From NCBI GenBank assembly GCA_020746835.1, contig JAGPNK010000005.1:372001-436000 (forward strand): a stretch of 64,000 nucleotides of DNA, given 5' to 3'. The stretch comes from Stachybotrys elegans (lineage: Eukaryota > Ascomycota > Sordariomycetes > Hypocreales > Stachybotryaceae). Of the stretch, positions 42,704-54,122 are shown piece by piece (within the stretch, counting starts at the first letter, position 1; each line of letters begins with the position of its first letter). The notes below the pieces were generated by a model, which was given only the letters and a program-made list of their open reading frames with translations, had not been told where the DNA came from and did not search any database. The translations under genes were made by a program, and so were the position numbers.

Positions 42704-43647
42704 ATGGTAGGCCAAAGCACGCGCTTTCCCCAAGCTTCCTGAAGCTTGCTGCGCTTCAGGGTGGCCACTGCTCCTATAAAAGGGCCGCTTAGATGTGGGA
42801 TTTCCCGTTCGTGTGCCCAAATGGGATACAGACCAGCGACTTCGAGGAGGCTCCCTCTGACGATAAAGACGGTATCAAATCAATAGACGACACTTGGCAA
42901 AGGGCCGCTTAGATAGTCACACCTAATCAATGTATTCGTCAAGCTCTATTCGCGCTATTTGCTAGACCATCGTTGTAATCGTTGTAATCGTTGTCGTGGT
43001 TGTTGTCGTTATCTTTGTCGGCACAGCGAACCTGACGTTTTCGCGTCTGCAATTAGAGGTATCAAATACAACAGTGTCAGCAACGGCCGCAGGAGTTGTG
43101 TCTATATTGGGGGTTTGACTACTGCTAGCTGTAGCAGTGAATCTGCCCTCGTTTGGTGACAGTAGTGTCATGTCATCTACCTGCGCACACATGCATGACT
43201 TGACGGTGCAAGAGAGTGGTGTAGCCAGGGCGAAACATGAAACTGATGGATGCAAGTTAATGCCCAGGCGTACCACTCTCTGCTGAGTCTCTGTGTGCTT
43301 GATGATGGCTGTGCGTGATATGCAAGCGTCGCAACATACATTCGTTTCCAGGGCAGCTCTTCTTTGTAAAGAAAGAATTGGGAGCCGCAGCCGTGATTTG
43401 AACAGGTTTTATACCGTCGTTTACGTGAAAGTTGATCCGCTCACTGCAAAACTTCCTTCGGCAGTTCCCAGAATGAAACCTTGATGACCATTGCTCGGGC
43501 TGTACAACAAACGCCACAGGCCACCACAAAGTTTGGCAGCTCCAATCGGAATCTTCCACATGCTTTCAAGTGCAATGGGCTAACATAGATAAAAGGCCGT
43601 TCCCCCTCAGTGCACAGCCCGTCCCTGGCTCTTCCTGACACTTGCAC
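42704..43647. other. intergenic, nothing recognised
   Basis: No gene is supported. AGGGCCGCTTAGAT occurs twice (near 42781 and 42901), and a GTTGTAATC/GTTGTC microsatellite lies at about 42970-43016. A TATAAAA at 42775 has no clear gene behind it. Confidence 0.45.
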
Positions 43648-45063
43648 ATGACACAAGCCATGGAAACGCCCAACCAGCACACACCGTCCAGTCCGGCGTC
43701 TCCGCCGCCCCAGCGACGATCCCTAAAGAAAGTATTCGACGACCTCACACACTCTGTCGTTGGCCATATCCCGCCAGATCGCCTCGAATTGGTGCACAGA
43801 ACGTTGTGCGCAGTGGCTAGGTTTGTCGGCGATCCAGACACCACCATCGAGCAGTTGCAACAGCTCAAAACCAGCTGCTCGCGGACCTACGTTCACGCCA
43901 CAGAACTGCCGCAGCTCTCCCAACTGCCGCCATTCTACGACGATGGCCACATGGTTGAGCGGTTGGAAATCCTCAAATATTTCAAGACTGGGACATGCTA
44001 CCTCCCGTTCCCATCACTGATAGATAATGTCAAAGAAAGAAAGGAGCAAGTTTCACCTTTGGCTTGGGCATGTTTTGTGGTGGCGTCGATTGAGGAGTTG
44101 CGCCGTATCAAGTCCCGCCTTGAGACATACGATTTATTACACTCCATCGATTTTTTCCCGCGTGGTTCAGTAGCCCTCTTCACCATATGTACGTATAGCC
44201 CTGCCCCTAGCATACGAGTGCTACGGTATTGCATTTCTGCTTCAACCAAATGCTCACCGTGGACGGCCTGCAGGGAAATCCGGATACAGCGAGCTGAAGG
44301 GTTCCGAGAGCACCGAGCACCAGATTTCCGTGGAGAATATCGTGAGTGATGCAACAAGTTCCCAAGCTAGAGTTTCTATACTGACTCTGGTCATTAGACC
44401 AAGAAGCGCGACGGAGGCTGCTGTATCCTGACCGGCTCTCCCGCCCCAGAATGCTGCTATATATATCCCGCTGCCTGGATAAGCGATCCGCGTGAGTTCA
44501 ACAGCAAACTCAGCTATATGAAAGATGTCTGGGGCGCCGACCGGGTCTGCGAGTACTCTGAAGCACTCAACAAAGCCGATAGTGCCGAATGCATCTTGTC
44601 TCTCGACAGCCAAGTTCACGAGTGGTTTACCCACTTCAAGATAACCTTGGAGCCCGTCGAGAGTAAATGCACGGCAACTACTCTAGTCTTGCGTTACCGG
44701 CCCCTACTAGACTCGACACTCCGTTTGCGAACCACCTGGAAGCCCGACCTGGCCGATATACGATGGAACCCGGGTGCGGTCGAGCTGGACACGGATCCTC
44801 TCACCGTCCTGAGGCCATTTGTCGACCAACCTCAAGCCACGGTAGAACTCATCGATCGGAGAACCGGTACCGTGATCCAGGATGGCTACGAGTTCGCCGT
44901 GACAACGGATGATCCCGTTGAAATGCCCCTTCCAAATATAGAGCTGCTTCGTTTCCATAACGACATCTCGCGCATCATCTCGCTGGCGGGGGTGGACGAA
45001 GTCTCTGACGACGACGACGACAGCGACAGCGACATCAGCGACTACTGTAGACGATGCGGCTAG
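43648..45063 (+). CDS. HNH-nuclease-related protein, complete copy
   Basis: Three exons (43648-44188, 44274-44341, 44398-45063) give 424 residues. The N-terminal 200 residues are helical and unrecognised (LELVHRTLCAVARFVGD; DNVKERKEQVSPLAWACFV). Residues 204-230 resemble the start of an HNH_2-type domain, KKRDGGCCILTGSPAPECC followed by YIYP. In typical members the second segment reads AHIYP with the metal-binding His; here that position is Tyr224, so catalysis is doubtful. A C-terminal module (ELDTDPLTVLRPFVDQ, GTVIQDGYEFAVTTDDP, NDISRIISLAGVDE) and an acidic tail (DDDDDSDSDISD) follow. Two damaged relatives lie directly upstream. Fungal proteins of this type are of unknown function. Confidence 0.75.
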
Positions 45064-46623
45064 CTACATGACGACGAGGCAACAGAGAGGCGGGTACAAA
45101 AATTGGGGGGGGGGGGGGGAGGGGTGGGAATTGGATTCTCGGAGGGGCGAATATGCTCGCAATTGGCCAGAGAGGGCGCTGCTGAAGAGGCGGCGAGCAC
45201 AGACAATTGAGTTCAATACTCGCGAGGCAGTTGGGTTCGCAAGGTAGCCTACTTTTGTAGCACGTTCAATATACACATCGCGTTGCACTTTGCCTCTTTG
45301 CCTCTTTGGAGAACAAGAACCACGCACTCGAAGCGATACGGATGGCTGTCTAACAGGCGAGTGCCCCGTTGAAGCCTGCTCTACGTCCGAGACAAGGCAG
45401 AAAAAGAATGGACTAAGCAGACCAAGACGATGGTAGCGAAATACTTATCGCATGCGATCAAAGCACAAGTCAAACCATGCCGACGCCAGTCGACGAGACT
45501 CAGTTGGACCTCGGTGTCCCCAGAATCGAACCATTTCTCTTATCTCGCAGCGTCAGCGAGCATCATGTGCCTCTTGGACGGCACCTGCGAGTGTCTCAGC
45601 CACCTGCACGCTCTCTAGACTCGGCGACCGCAACTTTGGGCGGAGTCGCTCGTCCAAACTCAGACACCTGAGCTGTACGCACTTGCAGCCCCAGCGTGAT
45701 CGGCATCCGGGTTGTTGCTTTTTTCCTTTCTCGCTAACTTGATTCACAAGATTAAACCAGGCCAAGAGATCACACGACATGGGCTGAGGAGCATGCATTT
45801 CCGGGTTGGTCCGCTGCATGGGCTGTTCCTCGTTGCCAATGCATCTTTTTAATACGCCGAGACCCTCTGCAGGGAGTCGATGCTAGGAGGGAGCCAGGGC
45901 TATTATTCGAAGTAATTAATCGCACGAGTATCGGGAAGGGCTTGCAGACTTGACGATAGCTTCAATTGTTTCGGACCTGCATTTGCGCATCGTGTTCAGT
46001 TGACGGCGAAGAGGGTGACTGCATATACCATAAAAAGCAAGATTAAAAATAAAAACAAACCATCCTCGGGCTGTCCGCTCCCCTCTCAGACGAAGACAAG
46101 CCCCATCTTGTTAGGGTATGTGCCGAATGGACCGATGATCGTATGGGCCTGTTAGCCGCCGTACCTGGAAACGAACCCGCTCTTAGAGCTTACATCACGA
46201 CAAGGGTGTCGGAAGATCAAGCAGCTAGAGCTTCGCATTTCCGTCTTTGCTTCATGTTAAACAAGGGGTCCCTTGTTGGCTTTGTTTTATTTTCGTCTTG
46301 GGGCTCGTACAAGTGGACAGAGAAAAGCACAGGAAGAAGAGAGAGGGAGGGAGGGAGGGAGAAAGGAAATTATTGTTCAGTGACACTGCGTAATACATAC
46401 AGCTTCGTGTGGGCCACGCATTGCTGATACATGACGTGACAGATCTTGTCGGGTACAGCGCAATTGATGTATGTACAATTGACCACCAGTCCCGGCCTGG
46501 CTTGGTTTCCTCCTGGTATTCGACACACACTCCTCTCAGGCCGGTCGTGATGGTCGCATCAACACATGTCCCAGATCCTATTACCGCCCCTGCCCCTACC
46601 CATGCATATCCATGTAGTGCGCT
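45064..46623. other. intergenic, nothing recognised
   Basis: No gene is supported. A run of 15 G (45105-45119) and a GGGA microsatellite (46343-46362) are the only structured sites. A sequence near 45520 resembles a tRNA T-loop but lacks the pairing. Confidence 0.5.
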
Positions 46624-48008
46624 CTATACGCGAGGCTGCGTGTCGAAATCCCATTGGCGCGTGACGGTGATGCCCTGTCCTCCGCGGCCGTCCTCGATGC
46701 TCTTGTTGGTCGAGGAGGTGTCGGCCTGGATGCTGGTGAGAGGGTACTCGTCGTCGAGGCGCTCAAAGTCGCGGTGGGTGTTCTCCTTGCCCGAGATGGT
46801 AGTGCGGCGCTCATGGCTATGACTGGCGAGGCCGGAGCTAGACTTGCCGCTGATGCCGTTGCTGGTGCCGCGGCGGGTGAAGCCGAAGGCGCCGGGGCCG
46901 AAGAGCTTGTGGATGGCGGGCATCATGGTGGGCAGGCAGGCGTTGACGACGCCGAGGGTGGGCTCGAGGCACGACCAAATGGCGCCGGGTACGACAGTGT
47001 AGGTGAGATCAGTAAGATCCCAGGTCCAGAGCCAAATGACCCGCATCAGTGACAGCACGCAGATCCTAAGAGCGAAATTAGCGACGAAATAGAGACGGGG
47101 GGGCTGAGGATCAATCGTGACGCTCGGGGGAAAAGATCGTCGTCGCCCCACTGCGTCGCCATGGGAGGAGTACGATGTCGCTCATGGATGGAGGGGGAGG
47201 GGAGAGGAGGGTCAAGGCAACTCACAAGATTCCAAGGCTGAACATGGCGATGATGCCCAGGCGCTTACCCAGAGACATCTTGAGACCCATGAGCGTGGGC
47301 ATGGGCAGGACGACGATGATAATGTCGAGGAGGAGGTTGGTGATGCCAGCGACGAGGTAGGCAATGTTCTCGTTCTTGCAGGTGCCGCCGACAATGGTCT
47401 TGTCCCAGGTGAAGGCGGCCGGGGTGCACAGAAGAAAGCCCTCGAGGAAGACGCTGATGAAGTAGCAGGTAGCAGCGGCGGCGGTGCCGTAGCAAATGTA
47501 GTGGATCTTCTTGTTGTTGGGGAAGATGGTGATGTAGAGCGACAGGATGGAGTGCTTGACGCAGGTGTTGGCCGCTGCCCAGAGGAGCTGGCCCGGGACG
47601 AAGAGCTGGAGGTTTCATCAGCGGATTTCTTCTTGCCAAGATGCAGATTCGGCGGGGGGAGACAAACACGCAGGAAGAGGGCGAAGCGCTCCGCAGGGAC
47701 TTCGGCAAGATGATAGCCCAGACCGCCGACGATGCAAGCTGCGATGGGTAACGTGTATTAGCGACGGGAGTTGGACTCGGAGTCAAGGTCGAGGTCGAGG
47801 TCGTACCAGAAAAAGGCATCATGGTTGAGCCAAAGCTCAAGACGGTGCCGGCGATGACGGCGTAATCGTTAAAGACCAACTTGGCGCCCTGGATGCGGCG
47901 CGACCAAAGTCTGAAGGCCAGGGAGATGACGGCCAAGGTGAGGAACACGACGGTGACGACCATGACCTGCATGCCCCCATAGGCGATGGGATGGGGGGGA
48001 AGCGCCAT
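46624..48008 (-). CDS. rhodopsin-domain (PTH11-like) integral membrane protein
   Basis: Four exons (48008-47807, 47738-47668, 47605-47226, 47065-46624) give 364 residues. Seven hydrophobic helices are visible, starting with VMVVTVVFLTLAVISLAFRL and including LFVPGQLLWAAANTCVKHSI, KKIHYICYGTAAAATCYFIS, ITNLLLDIIIVVLPMPTLMG and VPGAIWSCLEPTLGVVNACL. These follow the fungal rhodopsin-domain family (pfam20684). The cytosolic tail of about 110 residues is Ser/Thr-rich with SIQADTSSTN. No CFEM domain precedes the helices. Members are proposed surface receptors; ligand unknown. The second donor is GTTTGT, chosen because it alone keeps frame with the next exon. Confidence 0.85.
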
Positions 48009-49183
48009 GCCGGGCGGTGGTGTTGTCCAAAGGAGAGAGCAAAGAAGAAGTAATGGTAAAAAGAAAGACTTCGAGATCAGATCCGATCAGATCAGACGGG
48101 GAGGATGTGGCGTCTGATAAGCTGACGAGGAGGTGTGTGTGTGGCCACGACGACTGGACGAATGGCTGCTTTTACCGAACCAGGAAGGGATCGATGGGCG
48201 TAGCAAGTGGTGTGATGGGCGAGGGGAGGGGGGTGAGCATCTGGGCCGAGACAAGGTTGGCAGGACAGGATTTGGGGGTGCGTCTCGGAGTGATGTTTCT
48301 TGTCCTGGGGGAGGGGGGAGGGGGGAGGGATTGCGCCACGGAGAGGGAATGCGTGCGTGAGCAAGGCAGGAGAGGGGAGAAACATCTGGGGATCTAGACC
48401 TTGAAATACTGAGACAGGCAAAGCAATTCTGTGGCGCTATCACAGACAAGATGCTGCTTCCTGTTGGTCTTTTGCCTCCTTTACGCATACATGGACGAGC
48501 AGAGCCAGACACCCTGCGCGCGAACGTACATAATCGAGGCTATAGTACCGAAAGGGCCGGATGGTGAATCAAGCCACAGCATCTAAATGAACTACCCGAT
48601 TGGGCGCGCAGCCATGTCCAGCATGGAGCGATGCAACCCTACAAGATGCTACTGAACGAGGATGTCGCATCACCGGGGTTGGCCGTCCCCATCCGGCGCT
48701 GGTTCCGTGGTACGGTGTTGGGGGTTTTGGTGATCAGTGCGCGCGGAACTGGCGCATTACTATGTGCTCTATACTACAAGGCATGATGATTGGGGGGGTG
48801 CGAGTGAGGGCATTGATGCCGAGGCCGTGGTTGCAGTTGTGGTGGTTGATGAAGTTGCGGTTGTTCTCACGTCTTTTTTTTCTTCTTCTTTTTTTCTTTG
48901 CTTGATGCCCAATACTGGACTGGCCTGGATGACAACCCACACACTAAGAATGAATGAAGGATAGCGGATCCCTTCCTTGCCTTTCTGGTATTAATTAATA
49001 GGTGAGTCTTGTCTCTCCCGTTCCCACCGACCCGGTAGGGCAGCCTCCATCTCTGCACGTGCGAACATGTTACACGCCATTCTCGTCTTCACATGCGCAC
49101 TCTACTCCATACAACTACTCCTCCTACTCCTACGGCAACCGAAGTCGTTCCCACTCTGCCTTGTTTTAATGGGCTCCCCTCAG

Positions 49184-49214
<31 letters not shown>

Positions 49215-50221
49215 AAAAGCCCACTCGGCCGCGGAGTTTCCCGTGTCCTCCACACCACCATCAACCGACGGCATATAACAGGTAGTAGGCACGAGAGATG
49301 GAGCACTTTCAGACGGCCCGCTAACCAAGCTGAGCGCCACTCCCGCCTGGCCGCTTAAAAAAATGGAATTCAGGACCCTGTGACACACAGGCAGTCCATC
49401 CCGAGGCATTTCGAAATGCCAGGGCAGAGTGGGCGGTCATGCGTTCCATCTATTGGTTGCGAGCCTCGGACGTCATGCATTGATTGTTTGTTATGTTATA
49501 TACATTCATCCTATGCATGTCTGTATGTGTGTATAGAACTATAGACGCATCTGTATAGATGGATGGACGTTATGGAGCACCGTTTGGCGAGAACCGAGCT
49601 GACTATCACCCTCCTCCCCCAGCTGCCTCGCGGAGCTGAGTAAGGTGGCATGCATCTCTGCATCTACGGGGCTCCCTTCCTGCAGGGTCCCCAGCCAGAC
49701 CAACCAATTGTAGACGCTGTTGCGAACACTCTGCCCACTGCGGAATCTTGCGTGCGTAAGAGGAGGACTTGGGGTGGGGGGGAGAGGTTGCAGAACCTCG
49801 GAATGCTACCTCGCGTATGTACGCAAATGCAAGCGAGAGGCGAACCCGGCGGCGCAGCGGTGATGGTGGTGGTGGTGATGGTTACATTGCATGGCTCGCG
49901 CGACACGGCCCGGTCGCCACACCTTGATGCTGCAACCGCAGCAGCTTCCGAGTTATGTCCTAGTGCAGGGCGGTGTTATAGCCTGGGCCGGTTGTGCTAT
50001 TACATGGTCCATCTTGGCTATGTAGTCTATTGCCAGATGTGCCGGTCTCTCACCGAGGGCTGAAGCAGCTGGACCCCTTCTTTTTTCTCCTAGTTTGTCT
50101 CCATCCCACTTGTTTGATAATTAGATATTATCGTCCTTTGTATCCTCAGTGGGCCAATAAAGGATGATAAGCCCCCTGTCTAGGAACCACAGATGCCATC
50201 CACTTCCACGATCCTCTCGCC

Positions 50222-50271
50222 CAGGCAAATGCAAGCAAATGCAGGCAAAATGCAGGCAAATGCACGGCAAG
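50222..50271. repeat. 10-11 bp tandem repeat, five units
   Basis: Units are CAGGCAAATG, CAAGCAAATG, CAGGCAAAATG, CAGGCAAATG and CACGGCAAGTG. Confidence 0.8.
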
Positions 50272-50619
50272 TGAATACCCAAAGGAGAATTCCTTCTCTG
50301 CTTCGGGAACAATGCTGCCGATCCTTGTCTGCACAAAAGCCCTTGACCCGGTTGCTAATTTGCACAACCATACTTGTTACGGCCGTTAGTGAACTCAGCT
50401 GCACAACTCCATCTCCCCTCTGGTTGCATTCCGAGCATAATGTGACCCCCATAGCTGCCTCCTCCTCCCATCTCGCTTTCCCACTTCGCCCTCTCCGGCT
50501 GTCCACTATGTATCGATAGTTCCAGCCTGGTTCGCCTGAAGTAACAGCTCTGGGAAATCACTCGCTTCATGGGCGCTCACAGCCAACTCCCTCCCGGGGG
50601 CCGGCTGATCGTCTTCTTC

Positions 50620-50626
50620 TATAAAT
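50620..50626 (+). promoter_or_regulatory. TATA box of the GMC oxidoreductase gene
   Basis: TATAAAT lies 151 bp before the ATG at 50771, within a CT-rich leader. Confidence 0.4.
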
Positions 50627-50770
50627 CTCACAGGCTTCCTTCGCTTCCATGGGTTCCTTCTTCTGCTCCTCACCCTATCCCTCTTTCGAGACACTGCATT
50701 CGCACTTTGCAACCTCGCCACGTTGCTCTCCACCACTCTCCCTTCCTCTCTCATATCCAAACAAGGGAAA

Positions 50771-52703
50771 ATGTCGCTAGCGCTGCAGTCCTACGACTTC
50801 ATTGTCGCAGGGGGTGGTACCGCCGGTCTGGTGGTGGCCAATCGTCTCTCCGAGAACCCCAATCACACCGTTCTCGTCCTAGAAGCCGGTCCTGATCTGA
50901 TCAATGATTCTCGCGTTCAGACCCCCGCCTTCTACACTACTCTGATGGGTAGCGAAGCCGACTGGGCCTTTGTCACCGTCCCACAGGTATGTCTTGCTGG
51001 TTGACCCTTCCCTCTCGTGGCGGATGGCTCGCGCTCGGGCATCGAGCACAGTAGAAGTTGTCACTGACCCATCTGATAAACTATAGACGGAGCTCGAGAA
51101 CAGAACTGTGAGCCTCAACCAAGGACGTGCCCTGGGCGGTTCCACTGCCATCAACGGCCAGATCCTAGTTCCTCCCACTCAAGGTCTCCTCGACACCTGG
51201 GCCGCTCTTGGAAACACCGGGTGGAACTGGAAGTCCCTCCGCTCCTACTTCAGCAAGGCCTTCTCGGCCGTCAAGTATGACAGCGCCGATGCCGTGATGC
51301 TTGGCGTCGACGGCTTGAAGTCCACCAGCCCGCCCCTCGCCGGCCCCGTCGAGGTCTCCTTTCCCTTCAACCAGTCGCACCCCATCCGTGAGGCCTGGGC
51401 CAACACCTTCCGGGACATGAACTACTACATGGCCGACAACCCTTACTTCGACGCCACCATCGGCTCCTTCAGCAACCTCGTCACCACCAGTGCCGAGAGC
51501 GGCCAGCGCAGCTACGCCAACCCCGCCTACTACCAGCCCGTCAAGTCCCGCAGCAACCTCCAGGTCCTCACCGGTGCCACCGTCAAGAAGATCCTCTTCG
51601 CCGACAGCGGCAAGCTCAAGAAGGCCATCGGCGTCAACTTCCTCCTCAACGGCAAGGAGACCGTCGCCTACCCCAAGCGCGAGGTCATCCTCGCCGCCGG
51701 TGCCCTGCAGTCCCCCAAGCTCCTCGAGCTCTCGGGCGTTGGCAATGCTACCCTCCTCAAGAAGTTTGGCATTCCCGTCGTCAAGGACCTGCCTGCCGTC
51801 GGCGAGAACCTCAAGGACCACATGGTCTGCGGCATTTCGTACGAGGTCCAGGACGACATCCCCACTCTCGACGCTCTTGCTCGAGGTGAGACCAATGCTC
51901 TGGTCGAGGCTATGAACATGTACGCACAGAACAAGACTGGACCCCTGACCTCCATCGGCCTCACCACCTATTCCTACCTGCCCGTCATTGACTACCTCAC
52001 CGAGCGCGGCCGCAACCTGCTCCTCGACCTCCTCAACAAGTGGCGCCCCCACTGGCAGGCCGGCTACGCCAACGCTCGCGACCGCCTCTACTACAGCGTC
52101 ATGGAGAAGTACCTCAACGACCCCAAGCAGGCCTCTGCTGCCTTCTTTACCGTCACCGCACAGACTCCTCTGCCCGTCGGTGACGACACCGAGTCCCCCG
52201 CCGGTAACATCGCCGGCAAGTTCCTTACCATCGGCAGCATTCTGTCTGCCCCTCTGTCTCACGGCACCGTCCACATTTCCTCTGCCGATGTCAAGGATGC
52301 CCCCATTGTCGACCCCCGCTACCTGTCCCACCCCGTCGATGTCGAGATCTTTGGCCGTCACATGCAATACATTGAGACCATTGCTGCCTCTGCCGGCCTC
52401 AAGAGTATCCTCAAGCAGCCCCTCAACCGCCGCGACCCTGTGTCCCACCTCGAGACCCTGGAGCAGGCCAAGGCCTACGCCAAGAGGAGCTCCATTTCTA
52501 TGTGGCACCTTGGTGGCAGCAACTCTATGCTTCCCGAGGCGTCTGGCGGCGTCGTCGACACCAACCTCAAGGTCTACGGCTTCACCAACCTGCGTGTCGT
52601 CGACTCGAGTGCCATCCCCCTCATCAGCACTGCCAACCTGCAGGCGACTGTCTACATGTTTGCTGAGCGGGCTGCCGACATTATCAAGAAGGCGAACCCT
52701 TAG
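50771..52703 (+). CDS. GMC-family FAD oxidoreductase
   Basis: Two exons (50771-50986 and 51087-52703, 100-nt intron) give 610 residues. The N-terminal FAD-binding motif is AGGGTAGLVVANRL (13-26), followed by VLVLEAGPD. GMC signatures are NQGRALGGSTAINGQ and REVILAAGALQSPKLLELSG. The catalytic His is in SMWHLGGSNSML, and the C-terminal motif is VYGFTNLRVVDSSAIPLIST. There is no signal peptide, so it may be intracellular, unlike secreted glucose or aryl-alcohol oxidases. The substrate is an alcohol or sugar that cannot be named from sequence. Coding GC is much higher than in the AT-rich region that follows. Confidence 0.93.
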
Positions 52704-53055
52704 ATGATGATTTGGGATGGGCACACGGCGTTCTGATATTTCTTAGATCTACTGGCATATACATACCTTGGACTTAATGACACGAGTCGATTGCCTTCAC
52801 AAGATGCATCTCTACTGACCAACTGCCGTGACATTGTGACTTCCACCTGATGATGCGTGTTCCTAGTAATTGCGAGTGTTGTATAACGGCCGTGCCACGC
52901 CGCTCGGGCCTCGACAGTCCTTTGGTTCCACTTCCTGTCCCTGGATTTCTCGGAAGCCATCATCGATAGTCTTATGCAGGGTGGATCCTTGCCGTATCGG
53001 AACGGATTGGAACAGGGTTAAAATCATAAAGCCAACGGAGATACTCCGTAGTAAC
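52704..53055. other. intergenic, AT-richer
   Basis: 3' region of the GMC gene up to the inverted-repeat element. No gene seen. Confidence 0.5.
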
Positions 53056-53089
53056 TATCCCCTTGAGTGTGGTAAGGGAGCAAGCTTGT
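53056..53089 (+). repeat. left terminal inverted repeat
   Basis: Perfect 34-bp match to the reverse complement of 53254-53287, including the outer TA. Confidence 0.9.
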
Positions 53090-53253
53090 ATAAGCCCCAC
53101 GTACACCAGAGTTACAGCTATACTAGCCTAACTAGGGGGTTAAAGAGGTACTAAGGCAGTATCTTAAGGTACTTAGTATTATAGTATAATATAGTGGATA
53201 GATTAAGTACTCCCTTCTCTTCTATCTGTTATTGGCTAATATCCTTGTTAGTG

Positions 53254-53287
53254 ACAAGCTTGCTCCCTTACCACACTCAAGGGGATA
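53254..53287 (-). repeat. right terminal inverted repeat
   Basis: Perfect 34-bp reverse complement of 53056-53089. Confidence 0.9.
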
Positions 53288-54122
53288 AGCGTATGAAATG
53301 CGGCCTTTCTCTATTATGATGAATTAGGGGTCTAGGGTGATACAATTCGACCCGAGACGCGGCTCCAACAAAGGTCCCTTCCTCGGCATATCTGCTCAGC
53401 ATATCACGGTGTGGAAGGACTAACTCATGCGCTCAGACTCTAGACGGCGGACCGCAAGGCACATCCAAACAAGGCAGGGTCCAACCTTGAAGGAAATGCA
53501 AGGGGCTCAGTAAGGCAGCATGGCAATCGATGGGACGATAGCGGAAATAATATACACTCCCCCGGTTTTGCCGGGTCTTCCCTATCATGCTGTTGATCGT
53601 TCGTCTTGGGCTCGAAACCACGTCGTCAGTCCATCTACACGCTTCGCTGCCTACCCTAGACCTGGTCGTGATGTGCGAAGAAACGCCTGCGCAGTGTGCA
53701 GGAGATCTTACGTCGCTTTCAACCCCGAATCCTTTTCGAAACAGTGTGAAGTCTTCGAATTTTCTGTAGTGATATGCAGGACTTGATGATTTTGTGTCCA
53801 ACCGAACAGTTCGAGAGGAATACTTTGTGCAATTATATCAATCCAAAGCTAACATGGGTGGTATCAAGAGCTTTTGGGCAGTAACAGGTGTTTTTGCAAA
53901 GATCTTGCATTATTAACATTGAGCCGGGAAGATGGTCTCCCTGTTTCCATATTGGCGTCTTTGCGTAAATCCCTTCCATCACGATTGAACCCGGAGTCTC
54001 CCACTAAGACATTATCGTACCAACATGCTGGGCACCAAGGGTTCAAGCTACGAAAGCTTACCGACCACACATAATGACCCGAACCTCCTTCATCCTGCCA
54101 TGTTTCCATCCTTGATGAAGGC
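53288..54122. other. possible decayed 5' part of a HET gene
   Basis: The HET fragment to the right needs an N-terminal domain from here, but I find neither the YxxLSYxWG nor the WIDxLCI motif in any frame. Stops are frequent in all frames. The stretch is either eroded beyond reading or unrelated. Confidence 0.35.

Larger units (their letters stand above)
48009..50770. other. intergenic, with simple repeats
   Basis: No gene is supported in 2.7 kb. Structured sites are a T-rich stretch (48869-48900), an AG run ending in G8 (49183-49213) and a 10-11 bp tandem repeat at 50222-50271 built on GGCAAATGCA. Confidence 0.5.
53056..53287. mobile_element. MITE-like element with 34-bp inverted termini
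   Basis: The segments 53056-53089 and 53254-53287 are perfect reverse complements: the left starts TATCCCCTTGAGTGTGG, the right ends CCACACTCAAGGGGATA. The 164-bp interior is AT-rich and non-coding. Both ends begin with TA, which fits a TA target-site duplication as made by Tc1/mariner/pogo (Fot1-like) transposases, so this looks like a non-autonomous DNA transposon. No transposase is present in the window. Confidence 0.8.

Noticed and set aside
45500..45580. Possible tRNA on the minus strand (GGTTCGATTC loop)
   Set aside because: Only two of five T-stem pairs can form and no acceptor or anticodon arm is found.
51165..52724. 519-codon minus-strand frame opposite the GMC gene
   Set aside because: Codon-bias shadow; the plus-strand frame has all GMC motifs.
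53950..54050. Possible tRNA on the minus strand (GGGTTCAATC)
   Set aside because: The T-stem does not pair and no cloverleaf can be drawn.
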